Notes under the pieces: model-generated | What the model saw: the letters and a program-made list of their open reading frames with translations, nothing else | Told to the model about the DNA's origin: nothing | The model's database searches: none | Program-made: the position numbers and the translations under genes | Shown here: positions 1-9,320 of the stretch, one piece after another | Numbering within the stretch: the first letter of the stretch is position 1 | Layout: every line of letters begins with the position of its first letter | DNA from: Duganella sp. Leaf126 | GTDB lineage: Bacteria > Pseudomonadota > Gammaproteobacteria > Burkholderiales > Burkholderiaceae_D | Length of the DNA stretch: 64,000 bases | NCBI RefSeq assembly: GCF_001423125.1 | Contig: NZ_LMNW01000032.1 | Coordinates: 62,214 to 126,213, forward strand | Direction: 5' to 3'

Positions 1-376
1 ACATCTCGAGCACGCGCACAATGTCCTGGTAACGGGCCGATTGATCGCCATCGATGCGGATGGGCCGCTGGGGATGAAGCGCCGCCTCGGCCTTGAGCCG
101 GTCGAGCATGCCTTGGGTCGTCACCTGACGACCTTCGACGTACAGCGCGCCGCTGCGGTCGACGCCTAAGACCAACGGTGCGGTACTCGCTGTAGCGCGA
201 TCGAGGCTGACCTGTGCGGTGGGCAGGACGACAGGCAGCTCCTTGTCCTGTTTGGCAGCGTCCGGCTGTTTGAACGAGGTGGCAATCATGAAATACATGA
301 GCAGAAAGAAAATACAGTCGATCAGCGCGATCAGACCGATTTCAGGCTGCTCGTCATCGACGAGATCAATGCGCAA
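1..376 (-). CDS. exbD: ExbD/TolR-family biopolymer transport protein (3' end outside window)
   Basis: Inner-membrane partner of ExbB that transmits proton-motive force to TonB and outer-membrane receptors. The visible N-terminal 125 codons read MRIDLVDDEQPEIGLIALID and continue into one hydrophobic segment (CIFFLLMYFMIA), then a periplasmic part with the ExbD-type stretch RIDGDQSARYQDIV. There is no in-frame ATG. I chose a TTG start because it is preceded by a GAGGTG ribosome-binding site lying inside the last codons of exbB. The two genes overlap by 11 bases, so they are probably translationally coupled. The gene runs off the left edge. The N-terminal Asp in the membrane segment (LIDCIFF) fits the proton-carrying Asp of the family. 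Confidence 0.85.
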   Translation of the reverse strand, partial: MRIDLVDDEQPEIGLIALIDCIFFLLMYFMIATSFKQPDAAKQDKELPVVLPTAQVSLDRATASTAPLVLGVDRSGALYVEGRQVTTQGMLDRLKAEAALHPQRPIRIDGDQSARYQDIVRVLEM

Positions 377-1082
377 GTTGCACCTCTTTCAGTCGCTGGT
401 TCGCGGTCGCGGCCGGCAAAAACCATGCGTTGAGCAGCGCGTTGATCTGCTTTTCGAGTCGCAGCCCCAGCGTCGCCATCCGGTGCTTGAGAAAGTGATG
501 CATGCCCAGTGCGGGCAGCGCGACGGCCAGGCCGGCTGCAGTATTGACCAGCGCCTGCGATATACCGCCTGCCAGCAATGCCGGGTTACCCATGCCGTTG
601 GCGTAGGCAATCACGCGGAACGCCTCGATCATGCCCAGCACCGTACCGAGCAGGCCGACGATCGGTGCGACCGTGGCCACGATCGCGAGTGCATACGCTT
701 TCTGCTGGTGCCCGCGCAACTCCATGGAAGCGATATCGCCTGTTCCATTGTTGAGAAAGTCGAACCCCCGGTCGTGATAGGCCACCATGTAGCGCATGAC
801 ACGCGCCAGCGTACTGTCTTCCTCGGCCAGCAGTTGCTCGATCGCGGCAAAGTTGCGCGCCTCCCAGAGCGGCTGGACACGTTCTACCAGCCCTTCCGGA
901 ATCACCGACTTTGTGCGGAAATTGACCAGGCGCTCGGCACTCACGGTCAAAAACAATACCGACAGGGCAAGCACGATCAACAGGGGCACGCCGCCTTCCG
1001 CAAGCTGATCGGAAAACCCCGCAGCCGTTGCCACCAGCGGCATACTCAAGAGGATGACAAGGCTGTTCGTCGGCATACGCAT
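366..1082 (-). CDS. exbB: ExbB/MotA/TolQ proton channel family protein
   Basis: 238-residue inner-membrane protein, the proton channel of an ExbBD energiser for TonB-dependent uptake (TolQ is the close alternative). It has an N-terminal hydrophobic stretch, a long membrane segment (GVPLLIVLALSVLFLTVSAE), a cytoplasmic loop, and two C-terminal helices containing the family signature ATVAPIVGLLGTVLGMIEAF followed by GGISQALVNTAAGLAVALPA. I chose the ATG giving MRMPTNSL because an AAGGA lies about 11 bases upstream; a longer frame reading further upstream has no such site. It precedes and overlaps exbD. A TonB-dependent receptor is encoded about 20 kb away, but no tonB gene is in the window. Confidence 0.88.
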   Translation of the reverse strand: MRMPTNSLVILLSMPLVATAAGFSDQLAEGGVPLLIVLALSVLFLTVSAERLVNFRTKSVIPEGLVERVQPLWEARNFAAIEQLLAEEDSTLARVMRYMVAYHDRGFDFLNNGTGDIASMELRGHQQKAYALAIVATVAPIVGLLGTVLGMIEAFRVIAYANGMGNPALLAGGISQALVNTAAGLAVALPALGMHHFLKHRMATLGLRLEKQINALLNAWFLPAATANQRLKEVQLAH

Positions 1083-1443
1083 GGAATGATTCAATCCTTG
1101 GCAATCGGTTGTAGATAGACCAGCGCGATACAAAATCGCTTGCCTAAGCATAACTGAATTCCCAGAAGAATTATATAAAAAACAAAACTTATCATGCCCC
1201 GCCTGGCGGCCAGAGATGGCAGCAGCGCCAGTTCGCGTGGGTCCTGCCAACTGCAGGCCGGCACCCCGGTTCCGTATCAGCGCCGCTTATGGATCACCCA
1301 AAGAATTACTGACTATCCGTCACGCCCGCCCCGCCCTACTATTTCTCCATGGAGTACCTGCCGGCGACATCCACCGTGCAGCGCGCTCCGGCAGGTCCCC
1401 GCTGCCGGTCCCGAGCAGCGGCAACTCTTCGAGGAGAAATCGT
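1083..1443. other. Intergenic region between divergent exbB and oxalate decarboxylase genes
   Basis: Non-coding as far as can be seen. It holds an AT-rich patch (about 1167-1192) containing TATAAT on the minus strand at 1170-1175, a candidate -10 for exbBD with no good -35. An inverted repeat CCTGCCGG/CCGGCAGG (1357-1364 and 1388-1395) lies before the plus-strand gene. The GAGGAG ribosome-binding site of the decarboxylase is at the right end. Confidence 0.4.
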
Positions 1444-2700
1444 ATGACCGACATGACACGTCGCGGCATCCTGGCCGGCGCCGCTGCCGGTGCGGTAGCG
1501 CTGGGCGCTGCGGCAGCGGCCAAAGCGGCCGAGTTCGGCAACCCGAGCCGGCCGCCGCAAGGCGCCATCAATTCTTCAGCGATCGCCAACGCCGATCCGG
1601 GCCCGCAAAACCCGGCGCTGCGCGATGTGCTGCCGTCGTTTACCAATCCGCCGGCCACCGATGTCGGCGGCATGCCGATTCCCTGGAACTCGTTCAACAT
1701 GGCGCACAAGCGCATCCAGGATGGCGGCTGGGCGCGCGAGGTGACCACCAAGGCCTTTCCCGTCTCGAAGGACATCGCCGGCGTCAACATGCGCCTGGGA
1801 CCTGGCGGCGTGCGCGAGCTGCACTGGCACCAGCAGGCCGAGTGGGCCATCGTCACCGTGGGCGAGGTCCGCATCACCACCCTCGACAGCCAGGGCCGCG
1901 CCGAGGTGGCCGATGTCGGCGTGGGCGACATCTGGTACTTCCCGCCCGGCCTGCCCCACTCGCTGCAGGGCCTTGGCAACAATGGCGGCGAGTTCGTGCT
2001 CGCCTTCGATGACGGCGCCTCGGGCGAATTCAATACCCTCATGCTCAGCGACTGGCTGGCCCACACGCCGCCCGAGATCCTGGCGCAAAACTTCGGCGTG
2101 CCGGCAGACCGGTTCAAGAACATCCCGCTCGAGCAGCTGTGGATTTACCAGGGCGCGCAGGCCGGACCGCTGAAGGCCGACCAGCGGTATGCGGCCGGCA
2201 CCAACGGCCGTCCCGACCACCCGTTCATCTTCCGCATGGGGGCGATGAAGCCCACGCTCACCCAGCCCGGCGGCGAAGTGCGCATCGTCGATACCAACAA
2301 CTTCCCGATCTCGAAGACGGTGGCGGCAGCGCTGGTCACACTGCGCCCGGGCGGCCTGCGCGAACTGCACTGGCACCCGGACGCCGACGAATGGCAGTAC
2401 TTCATCAAGGGCTCCGGCCGCATGACGGTGTTCAATACCGGGCCGGTGGCGCAGACGGTGGACTTCAACCCCGGCGATGTCGGCTACGTGCAGAAAAGCC
2501 TGGGCCACTACGTCAAGAATACCGGCACCACGGACCTGGTGTTCCTCGAGCTGTTCAAGTCCGACCACTTCTCGGAAGTGACGCTGGCGCAGTGGCTGGC
2601 CAACACGCCGCGCCAGCTGGTCAAGGAACATCTGCGGGTGGACGACGCCACGCTCGACGTGATCCACCAGCTCAAGAACCGCCGCGACGTGATCGCCTGA
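1444..2700 (+). CDS. oxdC: Tat-exported bicupin oxalate decarboxylase
   Basis: Predicted to convert oxalate to formate and CO2 using Mn. The 418-residue protein starts with a twin-arginine signal (TRRGILAG, then an Ala-rich hydrophobic stretch ending AKAAE). It carries two cupin domains, each with a full metal site: H127, H129, E133, H172 (ELHWHQQAEW...LPHS) and H309, H311, E316, H355 (ELHWHPDADEW...LGHY). The lid that separates decarboxylase from oxidase activity (SENST in Bacillus OxdC) aligns here with GEFNT, keeping the catalytic Glu (E195), so decarboxylase is favoured. The ATG is preceded by GAGGAGAAATCGT. An NRAMP Mn transporter follows after 33 bases, which fits a Mn enzyme folded in the cytoplasm and exported by Tat. 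Confidence 0.9.
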   Translation: MTDMTRRGILAGAAAGAVALGAAAAAKAAEFGNPSRPPQGAINSSAIANADPGPQNPALRDVLPSFTNPPATDVGGMPIPWNSFNMAHKRIQDGGWAREVTTKAFPVSKDIAGVNMRLGPGGVRELHWHQQAEWAIVTVGEVRITTLDSQGRAEVADVGVGDIWYFPPGLPHSLQGLGNNGGEFVLAFDDGASGEFNTLMLSDWLAHTPPEILAQNFGVPADRFKNIPLEQLWIYQGAQAGPLKADQRYAAGTNGRPDHPFIFRMGAMKPTLTQPGGEVRIVDTNNFPISKTVAAALVTLRPGGLRELHWHPDADEWQYFIKGSGRMTVFNTGPVAQTVDFNPGDVGYVQKSLGHYVKNTGTTDLVFLELFKSDHFSEVTLAQWLANTPRQLVKEHLRVDDATLDVIHQLKNRRDVIA

Positions 2701-2733
2701 CGTCAACCTCGGTAAAACCTCGGGACCGCCACC

Positions 2734-4014
2734 ATGCACACTGCCGCCACCGTCAGCACCGCCGATACCGTCGCCACCATGCGCGCCGCCCTCGACCACC
2801 GGCGGCGCGGCCCGCGCGCCGTGCTGGCGTTTGCCGGACCGGCGGTGGTGGCGTCGGTGGCATACATGGACCCCGGCAATTTCGTCACCAACCTGCAGGC
2901 CGGTTCCACCTGCGGTTACCAGCTGCTGTGGGTGGTGCTGCTGGCCAGCCTGGTGGCGATGCTATTCCAGGCCATGTCCGCCAAGCTGGGCATCGTCACC
3001 GGCCGCAGCCTGGCCGAGGTATGCCGCGACGAGTTTTCGCAGCCGCTGGTGGTGGCGATGTGGCTGGCGGCGGAAATCGGCGCCATCGCCACCGACCTGG
3101 CCGAATTCATGGGCGGCGCCATCGGCATCTCGCTGCTGGCCGATGTGCCGCTGGGCTGGGGACTGGTGGCGACGGGCGTGCTCACCTTCGCCATCGTGTC
3201 GCTCGACGCCCGCGGTTTCCGGCCGCTGGAAATCGTGATTGCCGCGCTGGTGGCGGTGGTCGGACTCAGCTACCTGGCCGAGCTGGTGGTGGTGCCGCCC
3301 GACTGGCACGCGGCGCTGTTCCACACGGTGGTGCCGCAACTGCACGGCAAGGATGCGCTGATGCTGGCCGTGGGCATCGTCGGCGCCACCATCATGCCGC
3401 ATTCGATCTACCTGCATTCGGGGCTCACCACGCACCGCGCGCCGGCCCGCAACGACGTCCAGCGCCGCCAGCTGGTGGCGTTCTCGCACCGCGAGGTGGC
3501 CGTCGCGCTGGGCGCGGCCGCCCTGGTCAACATGGCGATGGTGGCGATGGCGGCTGCCGCCTTCAGCAAGACGTCACCCGGCATTGCCGACATCGCCGTC
3601 GCCTATCACCTGCTGGTGCCGACGCTGGGCGCCGGCGCCGGCGTGCTGTTCCTGGTGTCGCTGCTGGCCTCGGGCATCTCGAGTTCGGTGGTGGGCACCA
3701 TGGCCGGCCAGCACATCATGCAGGGCTTCGTCGGCTTCAGGATGCCGCTGCTGGCGCGGCGCCTGGTCACGATGGTGCCGGCATTTATCGTGTGCGCCAC
3801 CATGAATCCGATGACCGCCATGCTCGACAGCCAGATCGTCCTGAGCCTGGTCCTGCCGGCGCCGCTCATCGCGCTGGTGGTGCTGTCGTCGCGCCGCTCG
3901 GTCATGCAGGGCTTTGCGGCCAGCCGCACGCAGACTACGGCAGCGACACTGGCCACCACCGCCATCGTGCTGCTCAATGGGGCGCTGTTGTGGCAGGCAG
4001 CGACTGCGGCGTAG
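2734..4014 (+). CDS. mntH: NRAMP-family Mn2+/H+ symporter
   Basis: 426-residue inner-membrane divalent-metal importer. The family metal site is present: DPGN at residues 46-49 in the first helix and MPH at 221-223 in helix 6 (TIMPHSIYLHS). About 11 hydrophobic segments can be traced. It sits 33 bases after the oxalate decarboxylase gene on the same strand, so both are probably one transcript. Supplying Mn to the bicupin enzyme is the inferred role. The start is not fixed by a strong ribosome-binding site; an ATG at 2779 is an alternative nearer the usual MntH N-terminus. The 3' end overlaps the convergent LysR gene by 41 bases. Confidence 0.88.
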   Translation: MHTAATVSTADTVATMRAALDHRRRGPRAVLAFAGPAVVASVAYMDPGNFVTNLQAGSTCGYQLLWVVLLASLVAMLFQAMSAKLGIVTGRSLAEVCRDEFSQPLVVAMWLAAEIGAIATDLAEFMGGAIGISLLADVPLGWGLVATGVLTFAIVSLDARGFRPLEIVIAALVAVVGLSYLAELVVVPPDWHAALFHTVVPQLHGKDALMLAVGIVGATIMPHSIYLHSGLTTHRAPARNDVQRRQLVAFSHREVAVALGAAALVNMAMVAMAAAAFSKTSPGIADIAVAYHLLVPTLGAGAGVLFLVSLLASGISSSVVGTMAGQHIMQGFVGFRMPLLARRLVTMVPAFIVCATMNPMTAMLDSQIVLSLVLPAPLIALVVLSSRRSVMQGFAASRTQTTAATLATTAIVLLNGALLWQAATAA

Positions 4015-5005
4015 GCAGGTGGGACAGGCTGTTCGGCGCGGGCGCCAGGTCAGCGAGCCGCGCTGCGCCTTCGGCGAGCAGGAAGCCATGAAAATCGCGC
4101 GCCGCGCGCGGCAGCGCAGCCAGGCCGCGGTGCACGGCGTGCCAGCGCTGCATCACCGGAAACCCCTGCACATCAAGCACGCGCAGCCGGCCGCCGAGCA
4201 GGTCGGCCTGGACCTCGCGGGCGGACAGCAGGCCGATGCCCATACCGGCCATCACGGTCTGGCGGATCGCCTCGCTGCAACCGAGTTCCATGAAGCGCGG
4301 CGCGGCAGCAAGCCCGTACTGTGCGCGGGCGCCGGGCCGCAGCAGCGTATCGTCGGCCACCTGGCGGGTATCGGTGCCGGGCTCGCGCACGATCAGGCAT
4401 TCCGCGGCCAGGCGCGCGACCGGAATCTGCCGCGCGTCGGCGAGCGGATGCAACGCCGGCGCCACCAGCACGAACGGATTGTCGGCAAACGGCGTGGCGG
4501 TGACCCCGCCCAGTTCCGGCGGATGCAGCATCAGCGCCAGGTCGAGCGCATCGCAGCGCAGCATGGCGACCAGCTGGTCGCGGCTGCGGACGGTCAGTTC
4601 GAGATCGATGTCATGGCCGGCATGGTGGACCTGGCCATCGTTCTGCAGGAAGGCGCGGATCAGCTGCGGAAAGCAGCAGCTGCCGGAGGTGATCAGCCCC
4701 ACGCGCAGGCGCTGGCGCGGCTGGTCGGCGGCGTTCTCCAGCAGGCCGGCCAGCGACTGCTCGGCAGCGCGCAGGTCGGCCAAAATTACCTGGCAGTGGC
4801 GCAGCACCACGCGCCCGCCATCGGTCAGGGCGATGCGCTTGCCGGTCTGGCGAAACAGCGGCAAGCCGGCCAGCCCCTCCATCTGCTTGATCTGCATCGA
4901 CACCGCAGGCTGCGTCAGATGCAGGTCTTCGGCGGCGCGCGAAAAGCTCAGGTTGCGCGCCACGCTCTCGAAGATGCGGAACTGGCGCAAGGTGATATTT
5001 TTCAT
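3974..5005 (-). CDS. LysR-family transcriptional regulator (CbbR-like)
   Basis: 343 residues with an N-terminal winged helix-turn-helix (LRQFRIFESVARNLSFSRAAEDLHLTQPAVS split over residues 6-36) and a periplasmic-binding-like effector domain (from about residue 95). The arrangement resembles CbbR-type LysR regulators, but the effector cannot be named. The C-terminal tail (PAPNSLSHLPTPQSLPATTA) is non-conserved and lies within the 41-base overlap with mntH. Convergent placement means that both 3' ends share sequence, with possible transcriptional interference. A symmetrical T-N11-A motif about 60 bases upstream may be its own operator. Whether it controls oxdC-mntH is unproven. Confidence 0.85.
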   Translation of the reverse strand: MKNITLRQFRIFESVARNLSFSRAAEDLHLTQPAVSMQIKQMEGLAGLPLFRQTGKRIALTDGGRVVLRHCQVILADLRAAEQSLAGLLENAADQPRQRLRVGLITSGSCCFPQLIRAFLQNDGQVHHAGHDIDLELTVRSRDQLVAMLRCDALDLALMLHPPELGGVTATPFADNPFVLVAPALHPLADARQIPVARLAAECLIVREPGTDTRQVADDTLLRPGARAQYGLAAAPRFMELGCSEAIRQTVMAGMGIGLLSAREVQADLLGGRLRVLDVQGFPVMQRWHAVHRGLAALPRAARDFHGFLLAEGAARLADLAPAPNSLSHLPTPQSLPATTAPH

Positions 5006-5334
5006 CGGCTACAGTCTCCCTTGCGGGACCTCGTAAAAACCGCAGCGCGCGGCCCGTTATCGTCTTGCGTAGCGCAAGCGCACGGAGGTACGCTCAGCAA
5101 CGGCGAGGCGATAGCGGGTCGCGCAGCAGGTTTTACGGGGTTCCCTTGCTGGTCACTTGGCGACACCGTCCTGTGTAGCACGTCGCCACACTGCCGGCGA
5201 CACTGCCGAGTCTACTCCATGTGTCGAAGTGCAAAGATTACCAATCGGTAGGGAAACCGGCACAACCGGAAGTCGGGGCGGCAAGCCAGGACCGCACAGC
5301 AGCCCGGGAGTCTGGCCGGCAGCCAGGCCGACAG
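5006..5334. other. Intergenic region upstream of the LysR gene
   Basis: No convincing gene on either strand. It contains the palindrome at 5064-5078 listed separately. Near the chemoreceptor stop are repeated GGCCGGCAG/CAGGCCG words (about 5313-5346) that could fold, but they lack a U-tract, so I do not call a terminator. Confidence 0.4.
5064..5078. promoter_or_regulatory. Palindrome with LysR-type T-N11-A layout
   Basis: CTTGCG-TAG-CGCAAG is a perfect inverted repeat with a 3-base spacer. TTGCGTAGCGCAA fits the T-N11-A core of LysR-family binding sites. It lies about 60 bases upstream of the LysR start, consistent with autoregulation. Sequence symmetry is the only evidence. Confidence 0.35.
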
Positions 5335-6936
5335 TCAGGCCGGCAGCGCAACCCGCGCCGGCGCTGACGAGCGGCCGTCGCGGCCATCGCCGCCGTCGAG
5401 CCGGAACTGGCTGACGATCTGCGCCAGCGCCCGCGCCTGGTCCTGCATCGATTCGGCCGCCGCTGCCGCCTGTTCCACCAGCGCTGCGTTCTGCTGGGTC
5501 ACGCCGTCCATCTCGGTGACGGCCTGGTTGATCTGTTCGATGCCCTGCCCCTGCTCGGCGCTGGCGGCGGCAATGTCGGCCATGATGGCGGTCACGCTGT
5601 CGATGCTGGCCACCACTTCGGCCATGGTCTGGCCGGCCTGCTCCACCAGCGCGCTGCCCTGCCCCACCTGCTGCACCGAAGCGTTGATCAGGGTCGAGAT
5701 TTCCTTGGCGGCGGTGGCCGAGCGGTGCGCCAGATTGCGCACCTCGGTCGCCACCACCGCAAAGCCGCGTCCCTGCTCGCCGGCGCGCGCCGCTTCCACG
5801 GCCGCATTCAGGGCCAGGATGTTGGTCTGGAAGGCGATGCTGTCGATCACGCTGATGATGTCGGCCACCTTGCCCGACGAGGCGCGGATCGACTGCATGG
5901 TATCGACCACGCTCGACACCACGGCGCCGCCGCGCGCGGCCACCTCGGACGCGGTCTGCGCCTTGCGCTGCGCCTCGCGGGCATGGTCGGCATTGTGCCG
6001 CACGGTGGACGTGAGCTCTTCCATCGACGATGCGGTTTCCTCCAGCACGCTGGCCTGCTGCTCGGTGCGGGCCGACAGATCCTGGTTGCCGCTGGCGATC
6101 TCGGTGGACGCCGAGGCGATGGTCTCGGTGCCGCCGCGCACGCGGCCGACGATCTGCTGCAGGTTGCCGCTCATGATGTGCAATGCGTGCAGCAGCTGCC
6201 CGGTCTCGTCGCGCGCAAAGCGCTGGTGGCGCGTGCGCAGGTCGCCGGCGGCCACCGCCTCGGCCAGCGTCACGGCCGTGCCGATGGGGACCACGACCGA
6301 GCGCGTGATCAGCCAGGCGCCGGCAGCGCCGCCCGCCAGCGCCAGCACGCCGAGCAGGATGATGGTCAGGCGCGTGGCGGCGATGCGCGCGCCGATCTCG
6401 GTCACGGCGTCGTGGGCGATCTGTTTTTGCAGCGTGGCCAGGCCGCCGATGGTGGCCTGCAGCGCGTCCAGTGCCGGCAGGGTGCTGCCCATCAGCTGGG
6501 CGCTGGCCTGCTCGCGCCGGCCGTCGGCCAGCAGCGCGCTGACCTGCGAGAACGACTTCACGTACGCGGCGCGGTCGGTCTTGAACTGCGCCAGCAGCGC
6601 CTTGCCTTCCGGCCGCCGCACCAGCGCGTCGAGCACGGCCACGGCGTCGGTGATGGTTTGCTTGTTGCCGTCGATTTTGGCGCGCAGGCGCTCGCTGTAG
6701 GCCCGGTCGGGCGCCATGAACAGCTCCATGGTGTAGCGCGCGTTGGCGCGGGTGGTGGCGTCGATCAGGGCCACGGCGTCGGCCTTGACCATGTCTTCCT
6801 GCACCAGCTGTTCGCTGCGGTCGCCAATGCCGGTGATGCGCGTGATCGAGATGACGGCCTGCGCGGCCATCATCAGCAACACCGCTGCAAAACATGCACC
6901 CAGCCGGGTGCCTATCTTCAGATCCTGGATGCGCAT
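5335..6936 (-). CDS. Methyl-accepting chemotaxis protein
   Basis: 533-residue transmembrane chemoreceptor. It has a first membrane helix (about residues 11-31), a periplasmic helical-bundle sensor domain of about 160 residues (4HB type), and a second membrane helix ([20 protein letters not shown]). A HAMP domain and a long cytoplasmic signalling coiled coil follow. The kinase-control tip is well conserved ([35 protein letters not shown]). Glutamine/glutamate-rich methylation-type helices flank it. The start MRIQDLKIG has GGAGGACGT directly upstream. No chemotaxis kinase genes are adjacent, so this is an orphan receptor. The ligand is unknown. Confidence 0.92.
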   Translation of the reverse strand: MRIQDLKIGTRLGACFAAVLLMMAAQAVISITRITGIGDRSEQLVQEDMVKADAVALIDATTRANARYTMELFMAPDRAYSERLRAKIDGNKQTITDAVAVLDALVRRPEGKALLAQFKTDRAAYVKSFSQVSALLADGRREQASAQLMGSTLPALDALQATIGGLATLQKQIAHDAVTEIGARIAATRLTIILLGVLALAGGAAGAWLITRSVVVPIGTAVTLAEAVAAGDLRTRHQRFARDETGQLLHALHIMSGNLQQIVGRVRGGTETIASASTEIASGNQDLSARTEQQASVLEETASSMEELTSTVRHNADHAREAQRKAQTASEVAARGGAVVSSVVDTMQSIRASSGKVADIISVIDSIAFQTNILALNAAVEAARAGEQGRGFAVVATEVRNLAHRSATAAKEISTLINASVQQVGQGSALVEQAGQTMAEVVASIDSVTAIMADIAAASAEQGQGIEQINQAVTEMDGVTQQNAALVEQAAAAAESMQDQARALAQIVSQFRLDGGDGRDGRSSAPARVALPA

Positions 6937-7216
6937 ACGTCCTCCGTTACCGCTGCCGACCGACAGCATCGACCGATGGTAGCGATTTAATTGACGCGAT
7001 GCAACAACGGGCAGCATCGGCAAAGCCGGTTTTGGCATCACTACAACGCTCTGCCGGCGCACCTGCCATCCCGGCATTTGGCCGTTATTTTGCCGTTCAA
7101 GCCGCGCCGACGACGGTCTGTCGCATGGTGGCCGCAACCGCGGCAACTGCCGCTACCATAGCTGTGCGTGTGCAAATTGCCATGCTTGATCATTCCGCCA
7201 CTTCGACGAGGTATAC

Positions 7217-9274
7217 ATGAACCGCAACGTCCTGCACCTGTCTTTCCCGCTGTTGTCACTGCTGCTGGGCGGCGCCCTGCCCGCCCATGCCCAAGATGCT
7301 GCCGCACCGGCGGCGAGCGCGGCGCCGGCGGCCGAGGTACCGCTGATCGAGCGCGCCAAGATCTTCGGCAACGCCAGCAAGTCCGGCGCCAACATCAGCC
7401 CGGACGGCAAGTGGCTGTCGTGGATCGCACCGCGCGACGGCGTGCTCAATGTGTGGGTGGCGCCGAGCAGCGACCTCCGTCGCGCCAAGCCGCTCACCGA
7501 CGAAAAGTCGCGGCCGATCCGCGGCAGCTTCTGGGCGCCCGACTCGCGCACCGTGCTCTACATCCAGGACAAGGGCGGCGATGAAAACTTCCTGCTGTAC
7601 GGCGTCGATGTGGTGTCCGGCAAGCAGACCAATTACACGCCGTTCGAGAAGACCCGGGTGCAGATCGTCAACATCAGCGACAAGATCAAGGACCGCATCC
7701 TCATCGGCGTCAACAACCGCGATCCGAAGTGGCACGACGTGCACAGCCTCGACCTCAAGACCGGCAAGCTGACGCTGGTGCAGCAGAACGACGGCTACGG
7801 CGGCTTCGTGGCAGACGAACAGCTCACCTTGCGCCTGGCGATGAAGGCGCGTCCCGACGGCGGCGCCAGCTACTACCGCATCGTCAACGGCAAGATCGAG
7901 ACCGCCCCGGTGACCGAGGTCGGGCTCGACGATTCCCAGACCACCGCGCCGCTCGGGTTCACCACCGATGGCAAGACCCTGTACTGGACCGACTCGCGCA
8001 ACCGCAACACCTCGGCGCTGCTGGCGCAGGATGTGGCCAGCGGCAAGACCACCGTGGTGGCCGAAGACCCGCGCGCCGATATCTCCAACGCCCTGCTCGA
8101 CAAGCGCAGCGGCCGCGTGCTGGCCTACGGCGTCGATTATCTGAAGCAGGAATACGTGCCGCTCACGAACGAACTCAAGGCCGACCTGGCCTACCTGAAG
8201 CAGCACATCAAGGGCCAGTTCTTCCTCAGCTCGCGCAACGAGGCCGACGACAAGTGGCTGGTCACCGTCGATCCGGTCACGGCGCCTTCGTCCACCTGGC
8301 TGTACGACCGCAAGGCCAAAAAGCTCAGCCAGCTGTACGTGAGCCGGCCGGAACTCGACGGCGCGCCGCTCGCTGCCATGCATCCGCAGGAAATCAAGGC
8401 GCGCGACGGCCTGACGCTGGTGTCGTACCTGACCCTGCCCAAGTCGGTCGATCCGGCGGGCACGGGCCGTGCCGGCAAGCCGGTGCCGCTGGTGCTGATG
8501 GTGCACGGCGGCCCGTGGGCGCGCGACCGCTACGGCTACAACAGCTACCACCAGTGGCTGGCCAATCGCGGCTACGCGGTGCTGTCGGTGAACTACCGCG
8601 GCTCGACCGGCTTCGGCAAGAACTTCATCTCGGCAGCCGACCTGCAATGGGGCCGCAAGATGCACGACGACCTGCTCGACGCGGTGGACTGGGCCGTCAA
8701 GAACGGCGTCACCACGCGCGACAAGGTCGCCATCATGGGCGGCTCCTACGGCGGTTACGCCACGCTGGCCGGCCTGGCCTTCACGCCCAAGGTATTTGCC
8801 TGCGGCGTCGACATCGTCGGTCCGTCGAACCTGTTCACGCTGCTGCAGACGATCCCGCCGTACTGGGAGGCGGGCAAGCAGCAGTTCTACAAGCGCATGG
8901 GCGACCCGACCACCGAAGAAGGCCGCGCCCTGCTCAAGGAACGCTCGCCGCTCAACTTCGCCGCCGACATCGAACGCCCGCTCCTGATCGGCCAGGGCGC
9001 CAACGACCCGCGCGTCAACGTGCGCGAATCGGTGCAGATCGTGGACGCGATGAAGGCCAGGAATATCCCGGTCACCTACGTCGAATTCCCCGACGAAGGC
9101 CACGGCTTCGCGCGCCCGGTCAACAACATCGCCTTCAACGCGGTGACCGAAAACTTCCTCGGTAAATGCCTGGGCGGCCGCGCCGAACCGATCGGCGGCA
9201 CCATCAAGGCTTCCACCGCCGAGGTCAAATACGGCGCCGAATTCGCGCCCGGCCTGACCGACGCGATGAAGTGA
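7217..9274 (+). CDS. Secreted S9-family prolyl oligopeptidase-like peptidase
   Basis: 685 residues with a signal peptide (LPAHA-QD, about 1-26). An N-terminal beta-propeller domain (residues about 50-390) gates an alpha/beta-hydrolase domain. The catalytic triad is readable: Ser510 in GGSYGGY, Asp597 in GANDPRVN and His629 in DEGHGF. The HGGPW motif supplies the oxyanion hole. This class cleaves short peptides, often as dipeptidyl- or acylaminoacyl-peptidase; the exact specificity is not deducible. Export suggests periplasmic peptide breakdown. The start ATG has GAGG about 8 bases upstream. Confidence 0.88.
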   Translation: MNRNVLHLSFPLLSLLLGGALPAHAQDAAAPAASAAPAAEVPLIERAKIFGNASKSGANISPDGKWLSWIAPRDGVLNVWVAPSSDLRRAKPLTDEKSRPIRGSFWAPDSRTVLYIQDKGGDENFLLYGVDVVSGKQTNYTPFEKTRVQIVNISDKIKDRILIGVNNRDPKWHDVHSLDLKTGKLTLVQQNDGYGGFVADEQLTLRLAMKARPDGGASYYRIVNGKIETAPVTEVGLDDSQTTAPLGFTTDGKTLYWTDSRNRNTSALLAQDVASGKTTVVAEDPRADISNALLDKRSGRVLAYGVDYLKQEYVPLTNELKADLAYLKQHIKGQFFLSSRNEADDKWLVTVDPVTAPSSTWLYDRKAKKLSQLYVSRPELDGAPLAAMHPQEIKARDGLTLVSYLTLPKSVDPAGTGRAGKPVPLVLMVHGGPWARDRYGYNSYHQWLANRGYAVLSVNYRGSTGFGKNFISAADLQWGRKMHDDLLDAVDWAVKNGVTTRDKVAIMGGSYGGYATLAGLAFTPKVFACGVDIVGPSNLFTLLQTIPPYWEAGKQQFYKRMGDPTTEEGRALLKERSPLNFAADIERPLLIGQGANDPRVNVRESVQIVDAMKARNIPVTYVEFPDEGHGFARPVNNIAFNAVTENFLGKCLGGRAEPIGGTIKASTAEVKYGAEFAPGLTDAMK

Positions 9275-9285
9275 GCCTACAGAAC

Positions 9286-9300
9286 TAGACGACTGGTCTA
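9286..9300. promoter_or_regulatory. NemR-type operator upstream of the TetR gene
   Basis: TAGAC-GACTG-GTCTA, a 5+5+5 inverted repeat about 20 bases before the repressor start. The same arms and spacing recur at 9981-9995, which supports both as sites of the adjacent TetR/NemR-like repressor (autoregulation). Confidence 0.75.
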
Positions 9301-9320
9301 ATCATGCTATGATGGTGGCC

